Assembly (NCBI RefSeq): GCF_019510245.1
Contig: NZ_JAEKKT010000129.1
Coordinates: 21,690 to 85,689, forward strand
Reading direction: 5' to 3'
Source: Streptomyces sp.
GTDB lineage: Bacteria; Actinomycetota; Actinomycetes; Streptomycetales; Streptomycetaceae
DNA length: 64,000 bases
Both the position numbers and the translations under genes were made by a program. The notes under the pieces were generated by a model. The model was given only the letters and a program-made list of their open reading frames with translations, did no database searches and had not been told where the DNA came from. This document shows positions 58,855 to 64,000 of the stretch, in pieces; position 1 is the first letter of the stretch, and every line of letters starts with the position of its first letter.

Positions 58855-60384
58855 TCACCCGTGCACAGGTGAGTCCGGTTGGCCCGGATTCGACCGGAGC
58901 AGGACGGGTACGGCGAGGTCCCCGAGGGCGAGATGGGCGAGCACCACCTCGTACAGGTCGGTGCCGGTGGCCAGCAGCTGGCGTTCCAGGACGGGTTCGG
59001 CGCCCCGCACGTGTTCGCGGACGGTCTGGGCGTGCACGCCCAGGTCGTGGGCGGCGCGTTCGGCGTTGCCGCCGGCGGCGATCCAGGCACGCAGGGTGCC
59101 GCGCAGGTCGCGACCGTCCCGGACCAGCCGGTCCAGGAGGTCGTGCGCCCAGGCCCGCAGCGCCGGACCGGCCAGCAGGTCGACCAGCCGGACGCCGGAG
59201 GGCCGGGGCACCGCGGCGGCGAGACCCTCCGTCAGGACCGCCTGGGTGTTGAGGGCCAGATGGGCGGCGGCACGCACGGTGAGGTCGGAGAAGTCCGCGC
59301 CCAGCAGCGTCTCGACCCGGTCCATGCGGGCGCGCACGGTGTTGCGGCTGACGCCGAGGACCTTGGCCGCGCTGACGGCGGTGAACTCCAGGCCCAGGCG
59401 GGTGGTGGCGAGGAGTTCCGCGCGGGTGTGGTGGGGCAGGGCGTCGAGCGGCCGCAGCACGGCGGCGGACCAGGCGTGCAGCGCGGCCGGGTCCATCAGC
59501 CGTTCCGGATGGGTGCGTTCGGCGTAGACGGCGGCCTGGTCGGGGCGGAAGCGGGCGACGGCGAGGGCGCTGACGGCCTGGCCGTAGGCGGTGGACGTCT
59601 GGGCCAGGTTCTGCCGGACGCTGCCGCCGAGGAAGGTGCCGGGGCGGCCGTCGACGAGGGAGCGCAGCCGCTCGGCCGTCGCCGGCGCGGGGCTGAGGAC
59701 GATGACGTGGCCGTCCATCGCGGGACAGCGCACGACGAGGGCCTGGCCGCGGGTCACGACGAGGCAGTCCTCGGCGAGGCCGTCGCGTTCCGCCGGCTGC
59801 CCCTCGACGATGTACACGCAGGCGCTGTCGGTGTCGAGCAGTCCGGGCCACAGGCCGGCGGCGACGCGGCGGGCGGAGACGGTGTCCTCCACCATCAGGA
59901 GTTGCAGGATGGCCAGGCGCAGGTCGGCGGTGGCCCGCCGGAGCCGGTGCCCGGCGGCCGTCAGCTCCCGCTCGCGCAGCAGGAGTTCGACGACTCCGGC
60001 GGTGTGGGTGACGATCTCCGCGGCGCGCCGGTCGAAGGGGGCCGCGCGGGCCACGGCGAGCAGTCCGGCGGCCGTCGGCCGGGGGTCGGGGGCGCGGACC
60101 GCGACCAGCCGCAGGTGGCGGTCGCCGTCCTGGACGGCGGCGGCGGAGATCCGCCCGGCGATCACGTCGGCTGCGAGACCCGCGTCGAGGGCGACCGGGG
60201 TCCCGGCGAGCAGGGTGCCGCCGGCGTCCTGGAGGCAGACGGTCCCCTGCACGGCGCCGGCGAGCCAGGCGACGACCCGGCGCGGGTCGCGGGCGCCGGG
60301 ACGCAGATGGTCGAGGAGCTGCTCGGCCCAGCCGTCGCCGTGGAGTACCGGGGGCTGCGGGCCCTCGCCTGCTCGGCCTGCCAT
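58855..60384 (-). CDS. PucR/CdaR-like transcriptional regulator with two C-terminal HTH segments
   Basis: The 509-residue protein has a GAF-like N-terminal half and a C-terminal DNA-binding region. One HTH lies near residue 355 (AVSAAKVLGVSRNTVRARMD), the second near 470 (GNAERAAHDLGVHAQTVREH), each with the PucR pattern. PucR-type proteins act on purine, sugar or phenylalkyl regulons in Gram-positive bacteria. The ATG at 60384 is chosen as AGGGC precedes it; a GTG 24 bp upstream is equally possible. No target gene is adjacent. Confidence 0.82.
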   Translation of the reverse strand: MAGRAGEGPQPPVLHGDGWAEQLLDHLRPGARDPRRVVAWLAGAVQGTVCLQDAGGTLLAGTPVALDAGLAADVIAGRISAAAVQDGDRHLRLVAVRAPDPRPTAAGLLAVARAAPFDRRAAEIVTHTAGVVELLLRERELTAAGHRLRRATADLRLAILQLLMVEDTVSARRVAAGLWPGLLDTDSACVYIVEGQPAERDGLAEDCLVVTRGQALVVRCPAMDGHVIVLSPAPATAERLRSLVDGRPGTFLGGSVRQNLAQTSTAYGQAVSALAVARFRPDQAAVYAERTHPERLMDPAALHAWSAAVLRPLDALPHHTRAELLATTRLGLEFTAVSAAKVLGVSRNTVRARMDRVETLLGADFSDLTVRAAAHLALNTQAVLTEGLAAAVPRPSGVRLVDLLAGPALRAWAHDLLDRLVRDGRDLRGTLRAWIAAGGNAERAAHDLGVHAQTVREHVRGAEPVLERQLLATGTDLYEVVLAHLALGDLAVPVLLRSNPGQPDSPVHG

Positions 60385-60683
60385 CTCGCCCTGCCCCTCG
60401 TCCCTCACGTCGGCCTCGGTCCACGGACGTTACCCGATGGACGGGGCCCGGTCCCGACCGGCGGGCACGGCTCCGCCGGCGGCCCTCGGGGGAAGGGCCG
60501 CCGACGGAGAAAGCCTCACCCGGGGCCGGGGGGTGGGTCCCGGGGTGGCTGATTCTTCGGCTGCCCAGGAATCCACCGGGTATGCACACCGATTTCCGGC
60601 CCGCACGCATCCCGACACCGAGCGCAGCGCCCCTTCGGGGCACTGGGGGTACCCCCAGCCTTCGGCCGGGGGCGGAACCACAC

Positions 60684-60846
60684 AACCAGCCCCAACCGCG
60701 CCGCAGACAGACGGCGATCCGCCACCGACCCCAAAGGGCGCAGGGAACTGCGCAACCAGCCACGACCGCGCCGCAGACAGACGGCGATCCGCCACCGACC
60801 CCAAAGGGCGCGGGGAACTGCGCGACCAGCCGCGACGGCGCCGCGG
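60684..60846. repeat. 70-bp tandem repeat containing the GGGGAACTGCGC element
   Basis: Two full copies of exactly 70 bp (60684-60753 and 60754-60823) and a partial third share CGCCGCAGACAGACGGCGATC and GGGAACTGCGC. Upstream in the same 517-bp gap are a 16-bp palindrome CTGGGGGTACCCCCAG (60643-60658) and a small hairpin at 60629-60641. The gap 60409-60925 contains no recognisable gene; the promoters of both flanking genes must lie inside it. Confidence 0.8.
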
Positions 60847-60925
60847 ACGGCGGACGGCATGTCGCGGTACGTCCAGCGCAGCGCTCCGGTCGGCCGGAAG
60901 TCGCCGTACGGCATAAGCTCGGCAG

Positions 60926-61546
60926 ATGGCCAAGTACTTCGACGTGCACCCCGACAACCCGCAGCCGCGCAGCATCTCGCAGATCGCCGACGCGGTCCGC
61001 TCGGGGTCGCTCATCGCATATCCGACCGACTCCTGCTACGCGCTGGGCTGCCAGCTCGGCAGCCGTGACGGCATCGACCGGATCCGCACCATCCGGCATC
61101 TGGACGACCGGCACCACTTCACGTTGATGTGCCGGGACTTCGCGCAGCTCGGCCAGTTCGTGCGCGTGGACAACGACGTGTTCCGGGCCGTGAAGGCGTC
61201 GACGCCCGGCAGCTACACCTTCATCCTTCCGGCGACCCGGGAGGTGCCGCGCAAGCTGCTGCACCCGAAGAAGAAGACCGTCGGCGTCCGCATCCCCGAC
61301 CACGTGGTGACCCAGGCGCTGCTGGCGGAAATGGGCGAGCCGCTGCTCTCCAGCACCCTGCTGCTGCCGGACGAGGAGGAGCCGCTGACCCAGGGCTGGG
61401 AGATCAAGGACCGGCTGGACCACCAGGTGGACGCGGTGGTCGACTCCGGGGAGTGCGGCACCGAGCCGACCACGGTCATCGACTTCTCCGGCGGCGAGGC
61501 GGAGATCGTCCGCCGGGGCGCGGGCGACACCTCCCGCTTCGAGTGA
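60926..61546 (+). CDS. Sua5/YciO/YrdC-family (L-threonylcarbamoyladenylate synthase-like) protein
   Basis: The 206-residue protein has the YrdC-type nucleotide/RNA-binding fold: LIAYPTDSCYALGCQLGSRD at the start, SYTFILPATREVPRKLLHPKK in the centre with the KxR-type binding patch, and VGVRIPDHVVTQALLAEMGE. It is closer to YciO than to the full-length Sua5 enzyme, which makes the tRNA t6A precursor. The ATG at 60926 has only a weak upstream site. It stands next to the dienelactone hydrolase but is not obviously coupled. Confidence 0.9.
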   Translation: MAKYFDVHPDNPQPRSISQIADAVRSGSLIAYPTDSCYALGCQLGSRDGIDRIRTIRHLDDRHHFTLMCRDFAQLGQFVRVDNDVFRAVKASTPGSYTFILPATREVPRKLLHPKKKTVGVRIPDHVVTQALLAEMGEPLLSSTLLLPDEEEPLTQGWEIKDRLDHQVDAVVDSGECGTEPTTVIDFSGGEAEIVRRGAGDTSRFE

Positions 61547-61660
61547 ACTCGAGGATCCCCCGTCCACGACTCCCCCACCCTCGCGTGCCACGATGATCGG
61601 GACATGCCGCGCCGGGTGTCCCCCACCCCGACGCCGACTCCACAGAGAGGCACTTGCGCC

Positions 61661-62416
61661 ATGACCGCCGTACAGGGAACCGACGTGGACATCGCCACCG
61701 CGGACGGTGTCGCCGACGCCTACCTGGCCCACCCCGCCGACGGACTCCCCCACCCGGGCGTGCTGTTGTACCAGGACGCCTTCGGAATCCGTCCGCACCT
61801 GAAGTCGATGGCGGACCGGCTCGCCGGGGCCGGCTACACGGTCCTGCTCCCCAACGTCTTCCACCGCAGCGGCCGCACGCCGGTCATCGACCTCCCGGAG
61901 TTCATCGACCCCTCGGCGGACCCGACGATCTGGCAGCGGATCATGCCGATCATGACGTCGCTGACGCCCGAGCTCAGCGACCGGGACTCGGCCGCCTACC
62001 TGGACTGGCTGGCCGCGAGCCCGTTGGTGGCCGACGGGCCGGTGGCGATCACCGGTTACTGCATGGGCGCCCGGCTGGCGGTGCGCACCGCCGCCGCGTT
62101 CCCGGACCGGGTCGCGGCCGCGGGCGGCTTCCACGGCGGCCGGATGGTCACCGACGACGCGGACAGCCCGCACCTGCTGGCCGACCGGATCACCGCGGAG
62201 CTCTACTTCGGCTTCGCCGACCAGGACCAGTCGATGACCGAGGAGCAGATCCGCATCTTCGAGGCGGCGCTCGACGCCGCCGGGGTCCGCAACACCTGCG
62301 AGATCTACCCGGGTGCCGCGCACGGCTACACGCAGGCCGACACCCCCGCCTACTCCGCCGAGGCCGACGAGCGGCACTGGTCCGCCCTGCTCGACCTGCT
62401 CAAGCGCACCTTCTGA
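61661..62416 (+). CDS. Dienelactone hydrolase-family protein
   Basis: The 251-residue alpha/beta hydrolase has the family triad: Cys nucleophile in AITGYCMGARLAVRTAA, Asp in YFGFADQDQSMTEEQ, and His in YPGAAHGYTQADTP. Dienelactone hydrolases open lactones in chloroaromatic degradation, but many actinobacterial homologues have unrelated substrates. GAGAGG lies 10 bases before the ATG at 61661, which corrects an upstream in-frame start. A short run of GATCCACCG-type repeats follows the stop (about 62417-62465). Confidence 0.9.
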   Translation: MTAVQGTDVDIATADGVADAYLAHPADGLPHPGVLLYQDAFGIRPHLKSMADRLAGAGYTVLLPNVFHRSGRTPVIDLPEFIDPSADPTIWQRIMPIMTSLTPELSDRDSAAYLDWLAASPLVADGPVAITGYCMGARLAVRTAAAFPDRVAAAGGFHGGRMVTDDADSPHLLADRITAELYFGFADQDQSMTEEQIRIFEAALDAAGVRNTCEIYPGAAHGYTQADTPAYSAEADERHWSALLDLLKRTF

Positions 62417-62536
62417 TCCACCCGATCCGGCTCCACCGGATCCACCGGATCCCGATCCACCCGGTTCCGGGGCCCGTCGACCGACGGGCCCCTGATTTCG
62501 TCCACACCATTGACATGCACCCGACCCACAGCCAAC

Positions 62537-62552
62537 CTGAGAGCGCTCTCAG
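62537..62552. promoter_or_regulatory. LacI/CebR-type palindromic operator before the GH64 gene
   Basis: CTGAGAGCGCTCTCAG is a perfect 16-bp palindrome with the GAGCGCTC centre typical of LacI-family cello-/glucan-oligosaccharide repressors in Streptomyces. It lies 55 bp upstream of the glucanase start. Confidence 0.7.
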
Positions 62553-62553
62553 A

Positions 62554-62569
62554 CTTGGTCCGGACCAAT
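62554..62569. promoter_or_regulatory. DasR-like (dre) palindrome before the GH64 gene
   Basis: CTTGGTCCGGACCAAT contains a 14-bp perfect palindrome TTGGTCCGGACCAA, close to the DasR consensus ACTGGTCTAGACCAGT (12 of 16 positions). It directly follows the LacI-type site, so two regulators may share this promoter. Confidence 0.55.
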
Positions 62570-62606
62570 TTCCCGGGCCGACCCCGACCCCACACGGAGG
62601 TGGAGA

Positions 62607-63806
62607 GTGCGCACAGGACTCGCACGCCGGGCGCTGCCGCTCGCGGCCGCTGCGGCGCTGATCGGCGGGGTGCTCACGCTGGGCACTCCGGCGCCGGCCG
62701 GCGCGGCCGTACCGGACACGATCCCGCTGAAGATCACCAACAATTCCGGCCGCGGCGACCAGGTGTACGTCTACGACCTCGGCACCCAGCTCTCCTCGGG
62801 ACAGCAGGGCTGGGCCGACGCGAACGGCACCTTCCACGCCTGGCCGGCCGGCGGCAACCCGCCGACCCCGGCCCCGGACGCCTCGATCACGGGCCCGGCG
62901 GCGGGCCAGTCGAAGACGATCCGGATCCCGAAGTTCTCCGGCCGGATCTACTTCTCCTACGGCCAGAAGCTCGACTTCAGGCTGACCACCGGCGGTCTGG
63001 TGCAGCCCGCCGTGCAGAACCCGAGCGACCCCAACCGCAACATCCTCTTCAACTGGTCCGAGTACACGCTGAACGACTCGGGTCTGTGGATCAACAGCAC
63101 CCAGGTGGACATGTTCTCGGTGCCGTACGCGGTCGGGGTGCAGCGCTCCGACGGCAGCACGGCCGACACCGGGCACCTCAAGCCGGGCGGCTACAGCGGG
63201 TTCTTCAGCGCCCTGCGCGGACAGCCGGGCGGCTGGGCCAACCTGGTCCAGAGCCGGTCCGACGGCACCGTGCTCCGCGCACTCTCCCCGCTCTACGGCG
63301 TGGAGACCGGGGCGCTCGCCTCGACCGTCATGGACTACTACGTCAACCGGGTCTGGTCGAAGTACGCGACGTCGACCCTGACCGTCACGCCGTTCGCCGA
63401 CCAGCCCGGCACCAAGTACTACGGCCGGGTCTCGGGGAACGTCATGAACTTCACCAACTCGGCCGGAGCGGTGGTGACGAGCTTCCAGAAGCCGGACGCG
63501 AACAGCATCTTCGGCTGCCACAACCTGCTCGACGCGCCCAACGACCAGGTCCGCGGACCGATCTCCCGCACCCTCTGCGCGGGCTTCAACCGGTCCACGC
63601 TGCTGACGAGTTCGAACCAGCCGGACACCAACCCGACCGACTTCTACAAGGATTCCGTGACCAACCAGTACGCGCGCGCCGTCCACGCCCAGATGGCCGA
63701 CGGCAAGGCGTACGCCTTCGCCTTCGACGACGTCGGCAACCAGGAGTCGCTGGTCAACGACGGCAGTCCGCAGCAGGCGTACCTCACGCTGGACCCGCTG
63801 AGCTGA
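62607..63806 (+). CDS. Secreted endo-beta-1,3-glucanase, GH64
   Basis: The 399-residue precursor has a signal peptide (LPLAAAAALIGGVLTLGTPAPAGA) and a GH64 (thaumatin-like) domain with PLKITNNSGRGDQVYVYDLG at the mature start, NILFNWSEYTLNDSGLWINS, DMFSVPYAVGVQ, and FDDVGNQESLVNDGSPQQAY near the end. It hydrolyses laminarin-type beta-1,3-glucan outside the cell, e.g. fungal walls. GGAGG precedes the GTG at 62607. Two palindromic operators overlap its promoter. Confidence 0.95.
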   Translation: MRTGLARRALPLAAAAALIGGVLTLGTPAPAGAAVPDTIPLKITNNSGRGDQVYVYDLGTQLSSGQQGWADANGTFHAWPAGGNPPTPAPDASITGPAAGQSKTIRIPKFSGRIYFSYGQKLDFRLTTGGLVQPAVQNPSDPNRNILFNWSEYTLNDSGLWINSTQVDMFSVPYAVGVQRSDGSTADTGHLKPGGYSGFFSALRGQPGGWANLVQSRSDGTVLRALSPLYGVETGALASTVMDYYVNRVWSKYATSTLTVTPFADQPGTKYYGRVSGNVMNFTNSAGAVVTSFQKPDANSIFGCHNLLDAPNDQVRGPISRTLCAGFNRSTLLTSSNQPDTNPTDFYKDSVTNQYARAVHAQMADGKAYAFAFDDVGNQESLVNDGSPQQAYLTLDPLS

Positions 63807-63814
63807 CCCACGCG

Positions 63815-63851
63815 GGCGTCCCGCACCCGGCTCGCGAGTGCGGGACGCCCG
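63815..63851. terminator. Hairpin terminator after the GH64 gene
   Basis: GGGCGTCCCGCAC pairs with GTGCGGGACGCCC across an 11-base loop, 8 bp after the glucanase stop and just before a converging gene end. Confidence 0.85.
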
Positions 63852-63863
63852 ACTGCCGTACGT

Positions 63864-64000
63864 CAGCCGGTCGTGACGGCGGTGTCGTCGACGACGAAGC
63901 TGGTCTGGAGCGAGGAGTCCTCGACACCGCTGAACTTCAGGGTGACGGTCGAGCCCGCGTAGGACCCGAGGCTGAAGGACTTCTGCACGTACCCGGAGGC
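63864..64000 (-). CDS. C-terminal end of a secreted protein (continues beyond window)
   Basis: The last 45 codons, reverse strand, read [20 protein letters not shown] and end [17 protein letters not shown]. Terminal beta-sandwich domains of this kind follow secreted actinobacterial proteases and glycosidases, so this is probably an exported hydrolase. Nothing about its catalytic part is visible here. Confidence 0.6.

Overview
The window is high-GC actinobacterial DNA that reads throughout as Streptomyces: strong third-position GC, frequent GTG/TTG starts, SARP regulators, an AfsA-type signal synthase, a complete conservon (cvnA-F with two P450s), DedA, GPP34, AI-2E and Tat-secreted glycosidases. 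No rRNA, tRNA, transposase, prophage or CRISPR array was seen. The gene mix (signalling regulators, a RiPP, broken catabolic genes, secreted hydrolases) looks like accessory or arm-proximal chromosome.

Layout. 1-395: start of a ROK regulator cut by the window edge. 0.5-9.3 kb: a gamma-butyrolactone/butenolide-type signalling island with two SARP activators, an EamA exporter, a flavin oxidoreductase, two ArpA/ScbR-type TetR regulators, a HAD phosphatase and an AfsA-type synthase. Seven intergenic sites share the pattern AAAC-N8-CGGT (one reads GTAC-N8-CGGT), and the 3' end of a lost short-chain dehydrogenase lies between the receptor and the phosphatase. 9.4-23.9 kb: ordinary genes (LTD repeat protein, secreted nuclease-like protein, NIT-domain kinase, AI-2E transporter, serine hydrolase, NCS1 permease, transglycosylase, GPP34, DedA, MFS, AMIN-like protein), with the collapsed remains of a two-component system at 19.9-20.3 kb. 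24.0-26.6 kb: a degraded catabolic patch with a frameshifted intradiol dioxygenase and two head-to-head genes that both lost their 5' ends at one deletion scar near 25.55 kb. 26.6-32.0 kb: a namZ-GNAT-ABC importer operon, probably for cell-wall amino sugar.

32-46.7 kb: small secreted proteins, a PIG-V-like membrane mannosyltransferase, an N-terminally extended GAPDH, an arabinan/galactan set (GH51, GH27, LacI, later GH43-CBM42), a class F sortase with its wall-anchored neighbour, and a two-gene graspetide locus (tgmA precursor, tgmB ATP-grasp ligase). 46.8-53.2 kb: GNAT, SpoIIE-type phosphatase, an Lrp regulator with an aminotransferase, a hypothetical protein and a class C serine hydrolase. 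53.4-58.7 kb: the conservon cvnA-F, translationally coupled throughout; its first P450 lacks the ExxR arginine. 58.9-64.0 kb: a PucR-like regulator with two HTH segments, a 70-bp tandem repeat, a Sua5/YciO protein, a dienelactone hydrolase, a GH64 glucanase preceded by two different palindromic operators, and the 3' end of a secreted protein.

Start codons were chosen by ribosome-binding sites, overlap with upstream genes and family alignment from memory. Functional calls are by motif recognition only; no database search was run.
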